DNA of 64,000 bases from Mycobacterium lepraemurium (GCA_002291465.1 CP021238.1:3162001-3226000), one strand, 5' to 3'. Positions 39,107-48,860 are shown, numbered from the stretch's first letter. Numbers and translations: made by a program. Notes: generated by a model from the letters alone, not told the origin.

Positions 39107-39819
39107 ACAGCTTTGGTGACGCCGACGTAGGACAGCACCACATCGGATTCGTCGGTCACCCGGTTGAGCACCGCATAGGACCGGATGAAGGACTGGCCCA
39201 CGCAGCCGTCGATCTTGACGTGGAAATTGCTGACCATGACCCACGGGTTGGGGCCGCGGAATTGCTTTTTGACCACCGGCACCACGATCACCAGGCCGGG
39301 TTTGAGGCCCACGTTGAGCACGCCCGCGATCGGCGCCACGACCAGCGGCAGCACGTCCCCGGGCACCCCGGTCACCGATCCGGTCACGCCCGGGGTGATG
39401 CCGGCGGTACCGCCGATCGTGACGCCGTCCGACGTGCTCATGTCGATGCCACAGCCGATCTCGTAGCCCACCTCGAGCACGCCCTGCGGCTGGGTCGGTC
39501 CCGACAGGGCGCCGACGAAGATCCCGCTGGCCAGGTATTCGCGGGAGGACAACGCGGTGGTCAGCGGCGCCACCGGGACCTGCTGCTCGTCGCGGGCGCC
39601 GAGTCCGAGCGTCCAGCCGTCGGGAGTCTTGAGGATTGCGGGCGGATTGGAGGGCAGCGCCCCCTCGGCGGCCGGCGCAGCTTCCGGAGGCGGCGGCGCG
39701 GCGTCGGGGTCGGCGCCCGTCGTGGGCGCCGTGGGCAGCGACAGCGCCAGGCAGACGGCGGCCACCAGGGCGCGACGAACGACCACGGCAATCGGCCTCA
39801 CGGGCGACACCGTGCGCAC
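39103..39819 (-). CDS. MspA-family porin-like protein
   Basis: The 238-residue product has a signal peptide (VVVRRALVAAVCLALSLPTA) and a Pro/Ala-rich linker, then the MspA pattern: TPDGWTLGLGARDEQQVPVA, TTALSSREYLASGIFVGALS, GVLEVGYEIGCGIDMSTSDG, TPGVTGSVTGVPGDVLPLVV, VVKKQFRGPNPWVMVSNFHV, IDGCVGQSFIRSYAVL. Two Cys could pair. MspA forms octameric outer-membrane channels in fast growers; slow growers have only divergent relatives like this one, with uncertain pore activity. It begins at GTG 39819. Confidence 0.87.
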   Translation of the reverse strand: MRTVSPVRPIAVVVRRALVAAVCLALSLPTAPTTGADPDAAPPPPEAAPAAEGALPSNPPAILKTPDGWTLGLGARDEQQVPVAPLTTALSSREYLASGIFVGALSGPTQPQGVLEVGYEIGCGIDMSTSDGVTIGGTAGITPGVTGSVTGVPGDVLPLVVAPIAGVLNVGLKPGLVIVVPVVKKQFRGPNPWVMVSNFHVKIDGCVGQSFIRSYAVLNRVTDESDVVLSYVGVTKAV

Positions 39820-39967
39820 CGGGCAATTCCAGTAGCGAAATTTGCTGGGCGCCCGGTCGAAGTCGTTGTGCGTTCGTGACTGTTATGCGATGTACACGCA
39901 AATGTAGACTGGGATTTTCGATAAGCTTCCCAGGCCAACGATCCGGGCGGAAACCGAGGAGGCGACG

Positions 39968-40214
39968 ATGACGTTTCGCAGCTGCGGTCGCGGACTGCTC
40001 GCCGCGGCGGCGACGGCGATTGCCCTGGGGTGCGCCGCCGGGGCGGCGCATGCCGACCCCCAACGTCGATCCGCGCCCGCAGCCGCCGGGGATCGACGAC
40101 GTGTGGAGCCCGTTCCCGACCACCTGGACCAACCCGTCCAACGAGGGCCAGCCGGTGAACGACTCGGGCGACGTCGGGATGATCCGCGAAAATCAGCTGG
40201 TCCGCTGCCAGTAA
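39968..40214 (+). pseudogene. Small secreted protein, frameshifted after the signal peptide
   Basis: ATG 39968 gives a signal peptide FRSCGRGLLAAAATAIALGC...AGAAHA followed by DP. An extra C in the run at about 40058-40062 then shifts the frame; the proper mature part NVDPRPQPPGIDDVWSPFPT...GMIRENQLVRCQ is one frame away and ends at TAA 40212-40214. The repaired protein would be about 81 residues with a single C-terminal Cys. I do not recognise a function. Being one base in a homopolymer, the lesion could be a sequencing error. Confidence 0.6.
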
Positions 40215-40217
40215 CAC

Positions 40218-41163
40218 TCATCGGCTCCGCGCCAACAGCGCCCCGGCGCGATCCAACAGCCTCGGCAAAGTCGTTGCCATAGACTCTAATTCGGCTCGCG
40301 GCGAGGATCGGCGCCGATTGTGCTTGACGATCAGCGACCAAGTGGCCGCCGACTTGAAACACGCCAGCGCGCTGAACCAATCCAGATCGCCGGCATCGCA
40401 GCCCAATTCGTCGAGGTAGAGCCCGGCCAGTTCGGCGGTCGAGGGAACCGCACCCTCCGGCGGCGTCACCCGCCGGTAGGTGTCCGGGTCGCAGTTGATC
40501 AGGAACCAGCCTGCGTCGATGCGCGGGTCGCCGATCGACCAGATTTTCCAGTCGATGACCGCGTTGATCCGCGGGCCGTCGGCGAGCAGGTTGCCCAGCC
40601 GGAAGTCGCCGTGCACCACGGCGCGCGGCGCGCAATCCAGCAGGGCGTCACGCACTTTCGGCCAGCCCGGGGCCAGCGCCGGGTCGACGGTCCCCAGCGT
40701 GTCGGACCAGCGGTGGATTTCGGCCACCGGATCGATGACCGGTTCGCCGCCCAACCCCAGTTCGGTCGGCGGGATGCGGTGCAGCGCGGCCATGGTCCGA
40801 CACGCGTTGCGGTACCGGTCGGCCAGGCCGGGCACGGCCGGCCTGCCGTCGAATAACGGTTCCACACAGTCGCCTTCGACGCACGACATCACATACAGCG
40901 GCGGCGTGTCCGGTGGCCGCCCGGCGTCCTCCCAGCACACCCGGGGAACCGGAACATCGGTCGGCGCAAGCGCTTTGATGATACGGGCCTGACGCAGCAC
41001 ATCGCGGTGCCCGACTGGTGCGACACCCGGCGGAGTGACCTTGATCACCACCGGCCGGCCGTCGCGAATGCCGACGAAGGTGAGGCCGGACGCGCCGCCG
41101 GACAGCGGGGTGACGTCGGTGATGCCCGCGCAGGACATCCAGGTCCGGCTCGGCGCTGCTCAT
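40218..41163 (-). CDS. Aminoglycoside-phosphotransferase-fold kinase, N-terminus disturbed
   Basis: The frame open from ATG 41138 encodes about 306 residues: TPLSGGASGLTFVGIRDGRP (nucleotide loop), VIKVTPPG (Lys), AVVHGDFRLGNLL (catalytic Brenner motif) and INAVIDWKIWSIGDPRIDAG (metal Asp). Such proteins sit beside fadE genes in mycobacteria and may phosphorylate lipid or CoA-linked substrates. The natural start is probably ATG 41163, which overlaps the SDR stop (ATGA) and reads SSAEPDLDVL, but that frame is lost after about 12 codons, so 41138 may be a substitute start or the gene may be damaged. Confidence 0.72.
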
Positions 41164-41935
41164 GTGGCTGGCGGGCCGGTGCCGGGCCAGCCGATTTCGG
41201 CGAGGAAGGGTTGGGTGTGCGCGATGCGGCCGGTCAACGTCTTCGGATCACCGGTGCACAACCGCAACACCGTCTCGGTGATCAGCGCGATGTCCTCGGT
41301 GTCGGTCTTGGCCAGATCGAGGGGCCGGCGCCGGGCGTGGCGACGGGGTTGGACGGGGCGGCGACGTTGACGGCGATCCCGTCGTCGTACAGTTCGGCCG
41401 CAAGGCTTTTCGTCAACCGGTTCAGGGCGGCCTTGGCCGTGCCGTAGATGCCGAAGCCGGCGGTCCGGTCGAATTCGGAGAACGGCGGGCCGGGCGGCAG
41501 GTCGCCGCCCACCGAGGTCAGGTTCACGATCCAGCCGCGGCCGCGCTCTCGCATCGCGGGGATCGCCAGCTGGCACAGGTGCAGCGGCCCGAGCACGTGC
41601 ATCTCCATCATCAGCCGGGCGCGCCGTTGCGGGAAGCCGTCCAGCGGCCGCAGGAAGGTGACGGCGGCGTTGTTGACCACCTCGGCGAACAGCCGCTCGC
41701 GTTCGTCGGGTTGCGACAGGTCCGCCTGCACCGCAACGGCTTTCCCGCCGGCGGCCAGGATCTCGTCGCGGGTCTGGCGCAGCGATCCCTGATATTTCGG
41801 GCCGGGGTCCAGGGTGCGGGCGGTCAGCGCCACGGTGGCGCCGCGTGCGGCCAGCCGCGCGGCGATCGCCCTGCCCAGTCCCCGGCTGCTCCCGGTGACC
41901 AGCGCCACCATGCCGTCGCACCGCTGCCCGCTCAT
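41160..41935 (-). pseudogene. Short-chain dehydrogenase, frameshifted with small deletion
   Basis: ATG 41935 opens MVALVTGSSRGLGRAIAARL (cofactor loop). After RERLFAEVV about eight to ten codons before NNAAVTFLRPLDGF are missing. The catalytic part is present (IVNLTSVGGDLPPG, FGIYGTAKAALNRL). Near 41320 the frame shifts, and the real end LDLAKTDTEDIALITETVLR to GWPGTGPPAT stops at 41160, overlapping the kinase start. Substrate unknown. Confidence 0.8.
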
Positions 41936-42012
41936 CGTCGTCCTCCTCGGTGACCGCCGGAATGGCTTCTCCGCGTCAGAGAATGCCATTATCGCCAGTG
42001 CGGGAAAAGCGG

Positions 42013-42924
42013 CTAGTCGTCGATCGCCGTTGCCGCCCAGGCCAGCAGCCGCCGCCACAGTCGACGCCGGCTCGAGGCCATGTTGTGGCAGTGCGCGCTG
42101 CCGGCCAGCACCACGGTGGTGATGTCGGGGCTGCTGCGGTACAGGGCGGCCTCGGCGCGCGGATCCGGGGAGACGTCGACGACGCCGTACCCGAGCAGCA
42201 CCGGGCGTCGGTGCGGGCGGCGTGCTCGGCCACGATGCCGGGCATCATCGCCGTGCCGAACACCCGCGGCACCACCGACACCGCGGTGACCGCGTCGGCC
42301 GCGACGATGTCGGCGGGCACGTCGGCAAGGTGGAACCAGCCTTGCAGGTGCTCGCGCGGCCCGGCGAAATACGGCTGCGCCAGCGCGGCGAGGATCTCGG
42401 CGGCCAGCTCGGCGCGGCCCTGCGGGGTGGCCGCGCGGGCGCGGAATGCCGGGTCCAGGTTCAGCGGCGCGACGTGCTGGTTGGTGCACCCGAGCATCGC
42501 CATGGCGGCGTAACCGCCGAACAGCGCCTGCTGGGTGAGGGCGAGGTAGCCGCCCAGCGAGTGCGCCACCACCGGCGCCTGCACGCCGGTGGTTCCGGGC
42601 ACCGCGCGCAGCGCACAGTCCAGCGCGGCGCCGATCTCGGCGAAACCGAAATCGGACGCCGGCTGCGAACTTTCGCCGGCGCCCAACGGATCGACCGTCA
42701 CCACGGCGTAGCCGTTGCCGGTGGCGAAGTCGGCGAAGCTGTAGCCGTCATGGCCGGCGATGTCGAGGTCCCAGTACTCGCGGCTGTAGGTGGCCGCCCG
42801 GCAGGCAGACCAGCACCGCGGCCGCCGTGCCCCCACGCGCCGGATAGTAGGTCGCCGCCAGCGACGCCCGCTCCCCGACCGCGCTGCTGAAGTCGAAGCG
42901 GAGAGGGTGCCCGGTAGCGGCCAT
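42013..42924 (-). pseudogene. Alpha/beta hydrolase, two frameshifts
   Basis: ATG 42924 reads ATGHPLRFDFSSAVGERASL and AAVLVCLPGGHLQ; near 42795 the frame shifts to YSREYWDLDIAGHDGYSFAD, VVTVDPLGAGESS, the nucleophile elbow VVAHSLGGYLALTQ and LGCTNQHVAPLNLDP; near 42210 it shifts again to PVLLGYGVVDVSPDP, VLAGSAHCHNMASSRRRLW (likely the catalytic His) and TAG 42013. The repaired protein is about 300 residues. Both lesions are indels. Confidence 0.78.
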
Positions 42925-42965
42925 AACCTGCGCTTCCTTTCCTGTCCTGCACACAACATGCGTGC

Positions 42966-43349
42966 GTGAGGAGGCGTCTTGACCTATCTATTCTATTCTT
43001 GATCTGCGCGATTTTGGCCGAGGTGGTCGCGACCAGCCTGCTCAAGAGCACCCAAGGTTTCACCCGGCTGTGGCCCACCGTGATTTGTCTGCTCGGCTAC
43101 GCCGTGTCCTTCGCGCTGCTGGCCGTGTCGATTTCGCGCGGCATGCAGACCGACGTCGCCTACGTGTTGTGGTCGGCCATCGGCACGGCGCTGATCGTGC
43201 TGGTCGCCGTGCTGTTTTTGGGTTCGCCGATATCGGTGACCAAGGTCGCCGGTGTCGGGCTGATCATCGCCGGTGTCGGGCTGATCATCGCCGGTGTCGG
43301 GCTGATCATCGCCGGCGTGGTGACACTGAACCTGACCGGGGCGCACTGA
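42966..43349 (+). CDS. mmr: SMR multidrug efflux protein altered by tandem duplications
   Basis: Mmr (Rv3065, 107 residues) is a four-helix proton-driven exporter of cationic drugs. Here the native start appears to be TTG 42979, with GAGGAGG just before it, but a 5-bp repeat (TATTC twice, near 42986-42996) throws that frame to a stop after seven codons. The frame of GTG 42966 rejoins the true one (FLICAILAEVVATSLLKSTQ with the essential Glu). Near the end, a 21-bp unit is present three times, so GVGLIIA is repeated and helix 4 is lengthened. Function is doubtful. Confidence 0.72.
   Translation: MRRRLDLSILFLICAILAEVVATSLLKSTQGFTRLWPTVICLLGYAVSFALLAVSISRGMQTDVAYVLWSAIGTALIVLVAVLFLGSPISVTKVAGVGLIIAGVGLIIAGVGLIIAGVVTLNLTGAH
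43248..43310 (+). repeat. Three perfect tandem copies of a 21-bp unit in mmr
   Basis: The units at 43248-43268, 43269-43289 and 43290-43310 are identical and each encodes AGVGLII. A partial fourth begins at 43311. Normal Mmr has one copy. The repeat length is a multiple of three, so it extends the last membrane helix by about 14 residues without shifting the frame. Confidence 0.9.
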
Positions 43350-43443
43350 CCGGGTCCGGCGCTGGGCCGAAGGTGCCGTCTCGAGTGGACGATTCGCCGG
43401 TGCGCCGCAAGGATCGACAGCACAACTCGTGACAGGGAGGGAA

Positions 43444-44766
43444 GTGACATCACGATTCGCCGGCCTGGCGCTGGCGCCGGTGGCCATCGCACTGGCCATG
43501 CTGTTCGCCCCGTTCGCCGGGGCCGACGGCTACACCGATCAGCTGGTGGCGAGGTTCGACAGCCAGACGCATGTGGTGGCCGACCCGGGGGCACGACCAC
43601 CGCTGCAGAACCCGGACGGGCTGAACCGGCAGATCCTGGCCGGCCCGTGGCGGTGGAGTTCCGGCCCGCCGATCTGGGTGGCGGCGGTGGCGCCCGCCCA
43701 GAGCGGGGTGACCACGGCCGATTCCATCCACGAGGCCATGCTGCGACTAGACGTCCAGTTCAGCGGGGTCATCCTGGTCATCGACTCCCGCGGCTACCAC
43801 GTGCGGGCCTACCACGTGCCCAAGGTCGTCGCGGACAACGTCGACGAATTCATGAACCAGTCGGCGCAAGATCATCGCAACGATCCGTACGGCGCGGCCA
43901 GTGAATTCGTCGGCAAGCTGTCGGGCGTCAGCGTGCCCACCCGCGCACCGGTGTACACCTCCCCGCTGGTGCAACACCAGCGCGACGACTGGGCCTGGCT
44001 GAAGGCGGCGTTCGTCATTGCCGGGATCGCGTTGGCGACGACCGGCCTGATCTGGTTCGCGGTGATCCGAAATCGCAAGCATCGCAAGGACATCGAGAAC
44101 CGCGAGCAGATCAAGCAGGAGCTGATCACCGCCGCGTCGAACGTCGGCGACCTCGACAACGAAGTGCTCACCGGCGGCAACACCGATGTGAGCGCCGAGT
44201 CGCTGAAGGCCAATGCCAGCCTGCACGACGCCCGAAAAGCCTACGAGAAGAGCGATTACGGCGCGGTCCGCGCCCACCTGCGGGTGGTGGAGTCCACGGT
44301 GACCAAGGCCAACCGCAAACTGCACCCGGGGCAGCGCGAACCCGAAGGGGCCGCGGCGGATTCGTCGGTGCCCGCGCCGGAGCGCAAGCAGGCCAGCGTG
44401 CGCACCACCGACCCCGAGACCGGTCAGACGGTGGCGATCAGCAACGGCGACTACCGCACCACCGCGCAGCCCGGCTACCCGCACTATTTCGGCGGCGGCT
44501 ACCACAACGGGATCTTCTTCCAGCCCGGCTTTTACCCGTACCCGTTCTGGGGCCCGGGCTGGGGTTGGGCGTTGGGCGACGTGCTGCTGATGGGCGCGCT
44601 GCTGGACGACCATTGGGGCGGCGGATTCGAGCGCGGTTTCGGAGCAGGCCGCGACGCGGCCTTCGCGGACGCCGGCAGTCACAATGCTGCCAACTACGAA
44701 GCCGCCAACTACGACGGCGCAAACTACGACGGCGGCTATGACGCGGGCGGCGACATCGGCTTTTGA
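43444..44766 (+). CDS. Exported single-pass membrane protein of unknown function
   Basis: From GTG 43444 (AGGGAGGGAA site) the protein is 440 residues. A signal peptide ends near FAPFAGADG. An extracellular domain of about 150 residues (PIWVAAVAPAQSGVTTADSI, FSGVILVIDSRGYHVRAYHV) recalls TPM-type domains. A membrane segment lies at about 184-207 (KAAFVIAGIALATTGLIWFA), followed by a basic cytoplasmic helix region and an aromatic/Gly-rich tail (FFQPGFYPYPFWGPGWGW) ending in repeats NYEAANYDGANYDGGYD. No family recognised with certainty. Confidence 0.75.
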   Translation: MTSRFAGLALAPVAIALAMLFAPFAGADGYTDQLVARFDSQTHVVADPGARPPLQNPDGLNRQILAGPWRWSSGPPIWVAAVAPAQSGVTTADSIHEAMLRLDVQFSGVILVIDSRGYHVRAYHVPKVVADNVDEFMNQSAQDHRNDPYGAASEFVGKLSGVSVPTRAPVYTSPLVQHQRDDWAWLKAAFVIAGIALATTGLIWFAVIRNRKHRKDIENREQIKQELITAASNVGDLDNEVLTGGNTDVSAESLKANASLHDARKAYEKSDYGAVRAHLRVVESTVTKANRKLHPGQREPEGAAADSSVPAPERKQASVRTTDPETGQTVAISNGDYRTTAQPGYPHYFGGGYHNGIFFQPGFYPYPFWGPGWGWALGDVLLMGALLDDHWGGGFERGFGAGRDAAFADAGSHNAANYEAANYDGANYDGGYDAGGDIGF

Positions 44767-44797
44767 GCTCTCCCGGGCCAGGCGTTAGGTTCCTTCG

Positions 44798-45401
44798 ATG
44801 AGCACGGACAAGATCAACCGCGGCATCCTGCTCGCTATGGTGGCGATCGGGTGGGCGCCTACGGCTTGCTGTACAGCCACGCGTCGGCACTCTTCAAGCT
44901 GCTGGTGCCGGTTGCGCTGATCGTCCTGCTCGGGCTGGTCGTCCGCGACGTCATCAAGGACCGGGCGGGGAACGATGAGTTGAGGCCGTCTACGGTCTGG
45001 CGACCGTCATCGCCCTGGCGCTGGCGTCGACGTTGGCGCTCGTCGCCGCGGTGCACGTGCACCGGCTGGAGGGCCGGGCGACCGCGCCGATCAGCGAGGA
45101 AATCGGCAGCGCCAAGGCGGTTTTGCACAAGGTCCGCAAGGGCGAACCCATGTCGCCGGCGGAGGTTGACTACGCCAAGCAGGTCGTCGCCGACCGGGGC
45201 TCGCTGATGACCCTGTGCATCCCCGGCGCCCTGTTCATGCTGGGGTGCTTCTTCGTCTTCGGCAACCTCTACCACCTGCACTGGGCGACTCCCTCGGAGC
45301 GCACCTTCCTCGGCGTGATCACCATGTTGACCTCGACGAACCTGGCCATCCAGATTCGCCGCAGTGCACGGCTGAGGCGGCGGCTGCGGCACCTGTCCTG
45401 A
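44798..45401 (+). pseudogene. Multi-pass membrane protein, two single-base deletions
   Basis: ATG 44798 gives STDKINRGILLAMVAIG; a G is missing near 44849, after which VGAYGLLYSHASALFKLLVP and LIVLLGLVVRDVIKD follow; another G is missing near 44976, after which TLALVAAVHVHRLEG, GSLMTLCIPGALFMLGCFFV and FLGVITMLTSTNLAIQIRR continue to TGA 45401. The repaired protein is about 200 residues with four or five membrane helices. Family and function are not recognised. It follows the exported protein gene by 31 bp. Confidence 0.7.
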
Positions 45402-45546
45402 CCGAGGACGGGTTCGGGTTGCGGTGTTCGGACCCTACTGCACAATAATGTGTCAATTGGGCACATGAGCGTCTACTATTCGACGGGCACGACGGCGAGA
45501 GTGGGGGGCAGCAGCACGATGGCCGGACCGGGTCGCAGGTGATCTC

Positions 45547-45990
45547 ATGAGCCCTCGCTCCACCGGGCGTGCTGTGCTGGCGCGGATCTGGATGCCGCTG
45601 GTGGCCGTCGTCGCGGTGGGCGTGGGCCTGCTCTGCATGTACAAGGTGCACCAGTTCTCCGAACCGGAACCGGTCATCACCGTCAACGGTCCGCAGGCAC
45701 CCGAGCAGTTCAACCTCAAACGGATCACCTACGAGGTGCTCGGCTCCGTCGGGCAGGGCGGGAAACTCGTCTACGTCGACATCGACGGCCATCCGCACCA
45801 GGTCGACATCACCACGCTGCCGTGGACCCACACCGAGAGCGCCACGCTGTCGGTGGCCTCCGGCAGCATCTCGGTGCACGTCCACGGCGGTCAGGTGGGG
45901 TGCCGGATGCTGCTCAATGACGTTGTCCGCGACGAGCAGTCGGACAACCACCAGAACGCCGACGTCCAGTGCCGGGTGAAGTCGGCATGA
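45547..45990 (+). CDS. MmpS-family accessory membrane protein
   Basis: The 147-residue protein has one N-terminal membrane helix ([20 protein letters not shown]) and the MmpS periplasmic beta domain: [40 protein letters not shown], and a Cys pair (GCRMLLNDV and DVQCRV). MmpS proteins assist their MmpL partner in lipid or siderophore export. The stop overlaps the mmpL start by 4 bp, but that mmpL is only a stump, so this protein has no local partner. Confidence 0.9.
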   Translation: MSPRSTGRAVLARIWMPLVAVVAVGVGLLCMYKVHQFSEPEPVITVNGPQAPEQFNLKRITYEVLGSVGQGGKLVYVDIDGHPHQVDITTLPWTHTESATLSVASGSISVHVHGGQVGCRMLLNDVVRDEQSDNHQNADVQCRVKSA

Positions 45991-46437
45991 CGGAGCATCG
46001 CCTCGGCGCCTCCCGGGTCAAACGTCCCCTCATCCCCAGGATAGTCCCCGCCTTCGCGATACCGATCATCTTCTTCTGGGGACTACTCGCCGTCACCACG
46101 AATACCTTTATGCCGCAAGTGGAACGGGTCGCCGAAGAGCTCGCCGGGCCGATGGTCCCGCACTATGCGCCCTCGCTGCTGCACATCGGCGAGAAGTTCC
46201 ACGAATCCAACTCGACCAACCTGACCATGGTGGTGTTCGAGGCCAACCGGCCGCTGGGAGACTCCGACCACCTCTACTACACGACCTGATGCGCCGCCTG
46301 CAGCGCGACACCAAACACGTGCAGTACGTGATGGACCTGTGGGGCAAACCGTTCACCGCGGCCGGGGCGCAAAGCGTCGACGGCAGGTGCACACCTACGT
46401 GCTGCTGCGGCTGGCCGGCGACATCGGCCAGATTCAG
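45987..46437 (+). pseudogene. MmpL transporter, N-terminal stump
   Basis: ATG 45987 opens the MmpL N-terminus ([60 protein letters not shown]). At about 46284 one base is missing, and the frame of [20 protein letters not shown] and [14 protein letters not shown] follows, with another small loss near 46385 ([14 protein letters not shown]). At about 46437 the gene ends against the amidohydrolase remnant. About 150 of some 950 residues remain, so the transporter is lost. Confidence 0.85.
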
Positions 46438-47097
46438 CGTCGGAGTACTGCTGCGCCCCGGGCGCGGTGCTGTGCGACATCACCCCGCCGGAGGCGGACA
46501 CCTTGATCAGCTTGGCGCCGTGCCGGATCTGGTAATGCACGCAGGCGATCACGTCGGGCACCCCGTTGGTGATGCCCTCGGCCACCGACAGCGGCATGAT
46601 CCCGGGGGCCAGCCGCTGAAACACCGTCGGGTCCAGATGCCCGCCGTACGGAGTGACGGCATGGCCGGCCGGATAGATCCGGGGCCCGGCGTGCCAGCCC
46701 GCGTCGATGGCGCATTGCAACGCGACGTCGAGCAGATATCCCCCGGTCTTGACCATCAGCCCGAGGTTGCGCACGGTGGTGAACCCGGCCTCCAAGGTGG
46801 TGCGCGCGTTAACCGCCCCGTGCAGGGTGCGGTAGGCGGGTCGTCCTGCACGCCGTGCATCGGCGACGGCAGGCCCTCCGGCCCACCCGGCCCGCCGATG
46901 AGCAGGTTGAGTTCCATGTCCATCAGTCCGGGCAGCAGCGTGGTGTCCCCGAGGTCGACGGTGGTGGCCTAATCCGGCAGCGGCCCTTCGTGATTCATCG
47001 CCGAGACGCGTTCGCCGTCGACCACGATCACCGCCGGCGCGTGGATCTTTCCCGTCACCACGTCCGCCCATCGGGCCGCCCGCAGCACGGTGGTCAT
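46438..47097 (-). pseudogene. Amidohydrolase, truncated with stop and frameshift
   Basis: ATG 47097 (overlapping the upstream stop as ATGA) gives VLRAARWADVVTGKIHAPAV and VDGERVSAMNHEGPLPD, then TAG 46969-46971, then [21 protein letters not shown] shift near 46838 leads to [40 protein letters not shown] and [20 protein letters not shown], and the text ends at QQYSDAE at the mmpL junction. The C-terminal half with the remaining metal ligands is missing. It was the third gene of the Rieske operon. Confidence 0.82.
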
Positions 47098-47429
47098 GGC
47101 ACGGGCTCGGATACGCAGTCCAGGGTCGAGGCGCCCGGATCGGGGACGCGGGGCTGTTTCCAGCACTCCACCGGGAAGGACACCATGATCATCGAATAGA
47201 GCAGGTGCATCAGGTTCAGCACGTCGTCGGGCAGGTCGTCGAGAGAGAACTTGTCGCAGAAGGCAAGCGCCTCCTCGGCCCGCGGGGTGATCGCGTCGTA
47301 GAAGGCCTTCATCTCGGTCATGGAGCTGGCCAGTCTCTTGGCGTAGCGTTCGGGCTCGCTGGGCAGGCACCAGTCGGCGAACGGTTCGAGGTCGGCGAAC
47401 TCGGCGGGCAGCATCGACATCGTGTTCAC
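47094..47429 (-). CDS. Small protein of the Rieske oxygenase operon
   Basis: GTG 47429 overlaps the Rieske stop by 4 bp (GTGA) and the stop overlaps the amidohydrolase ATG, so the three genes are translationally coupled. The 111-residue product (MLPAEFADLEPFADWCLPSE, RYAKRLASSMTEMKAFYDAI, LDDLPDDVLNLMHLLYSMIM) is acidic and helical, with no signal peptide. Its place suggests a helper or small subunit of the oxygenase, but it does not look like the usual ring-hydroxylase beta subunit. Confidence 0.7.
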   Translation of the reverse strand: MNTMSMLPAEFADLEPFADWCLPSEPERYAKRLASSMTEMKAFYDAITPRAEEALAFCDKFSLDDLPDDVLNLMHLLYSMIMVSFPVECWKQPRVPDPGASTLDCVSEPVP

Positions 47430-48697
47430 ACTCCCGCGGTAAACATCCGGCGATAGTCGTCGATCCACGCCGCGGTCTCCTTGTGCAGGTGACGCAGCAG
47501 GATCTCCTGGTCGTTGAGCACGAACTTGTCGACCACCCGCGATTCGAGCATGGTCTGGGTGGCCTCCAGGGTGTTGGCGTCCTGCAGCCCGTACTCCTTG
47601 AACGACACCGCCGCCAGTTCCTGGGCCACCCGCTCGCGCGGGGTCCGAGGCGCCGGGAAGTACAGCGTGCCCTCGAAGATGCGGCTGCGATAGGACGTCG
47701 GCCAGTAGTGGTAGGTCAGATACCAACCCTGGCCCCAGAACAGGATGACGAAGTTGGGGAACAGCTGGAACGAATCCAGGCCCCACGGATCGCATTTCGC
47801 GGGGTTGAGCCCGTCGGGCATCGGCCCCAGATCGGGCTTGTCCCACGGCCCGAACAGTCCGCTGCGACAGATGTCCTCGATCGGCTTGCGCATCTCCGGC
47901 GACATCTCCCAGGCCCGCACCCCCGAGGTGCTGACCAGCCGGTGCGGACCGTCCAGCCGGTAGTGCGGTGCCTCGAAACCGGCCTCGGCGGCGGCTTTCG
48001 AGTAGGCGGTCGGCGACTGGTTCGCGTGCAGCACGGGCGCGTGATAGAACTCCTGGAACGCGTCCATGTAGAGCTTCCAGTTCGCCTTGACCTCCGACCG
48101 GTAACACCAGCGCGACGTCATCTTGTCGAACGGATAGCCCTCGAGGGCGGTGATCATCGGCCCCAGGAACTCCCGCAACGACTGTTCCGGTGTCTTGGCG
48201 AAGTTGACGAAGACGACGAAGCCCTCCCACACGTCGCAGTGCACCGGCACCAGCCCGTAGCGGCTCTTGTCCAGGTCGAAGAACTCCTCCTCCTGCTGCA
48301 CGAAGGTGAGGTTGCCGTCCAGGCCGTAGCGCCAGGCATGGTATTTGCAGGTGAACTGCCGGCACACGCCCCGCGTCTCCTCCAGCGGCATGTCGTTCCA
48401 CACCAGCTTGTTGCCCCGGTGCCGGCACACGTTGTGGAACGCCTTGATCTCCCCGGATCCGTTGCGGAACAAGATGATTGAGGTGTTGACGACCTTCAGT
48501 TCCCGGGTGAGGTAGCTGCCCTTGCGTGGAAGTTGTTCTACCCGAGCCACATTGAGCCAGTCCCGTTTGAAGATGGCCTCACGCTCCAGCTCGTACACCT
48601 CGGGACTGATCGAGTCCTCGTAGGACACCGGCGCGGCGCCCAGCTCGGGGTAATGCTGTGTCCAGCTGCCCTCCGGCGGTTTGGGAAATCGCGCCAT
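47426..48697 (-). CDS. Rieske non-haem iron oxygenase, alpha subunit
   Basis: The 423-residue protein has the Rieske [2Fe-2S] site CRHRGNKLVWND...CKYHAWRYGLDG (Cys-x-His and Cys-x2-His) at about 90-135. The catalytic domain has the mononuclear iron facial triad in NWKLYMDAFQEFYHAPVLHA (Asp or Glu, His, His). This aromatic-ring-hydroxylating family dihydroxylates or demethylates rings using electrons from a ferredoxin/reductase, none of which is local. It starts at ATG 48697, divergent from the aldehyde dehydrogenase pseudogene. Confidence 0.91.
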   Translation of the reverse strand: MARFPKPPEGSWTQHYPELGAAPVSYEDSISPEVYELEREAIFKRDWLNVARVEQLPRKGSYLTRELKVVNTSIILFRNGSGEIKAFHNVCRHRGNKLVWNDMPLEETRGVCRQFTCKYHAWRYGLDGNLTFVQQEEEFFDLDKSRYGLVPVHCDVWEGFVVFVNFAKTPEQSLREFLGPMITALEGYPFDKMTSRWCYRSEVKANWKLYMDAFQEFYHAPVLHANQSPTAYSKAAAEAGFEAPHYRLDGPHRLVSTSGVRAWEMSPEMRKPIEDICRSGLFGPWDKPDLGPMPDGLNPAKCDPWGLDSFQLFPNFVILFWGQGWYLTYHYWPTSYRSRIFEGTLYFPAPRTPRERVAQELAAVSFKEYGLQDANTLEATQTMLESRVVDKFVLNDQEILLRHLHKETAAWIDDYRRMFTAGV

Positions 48698-48860
48698 GCT
48701 CGCTCCTTCAGCAGGCCAACCTCACCGGAACCCCGGGCGTCACCCGCGCGAAGCAACCAGCTGCGCACCGGTTTCACCGGTCCCGCGGGGATCCGTCACG
48801 GGCGACGGTATGTCCTCGACCCATCATTAGCAAGTAGTTGATATTGGCCCGGGGGCGCGG

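Noticed and set aside
43248..43310. CRISPR-like repeat array
   Set aside because: The three 21-bp units have no spacers and encode part of Mmr; it is a tandem duplication.
45450..45468. TGTG...CACA repeat upstream of mmpS
   Set aside because: Arms are only four or five bases and no regulator gene is near, so it is not distinguishable from chance.
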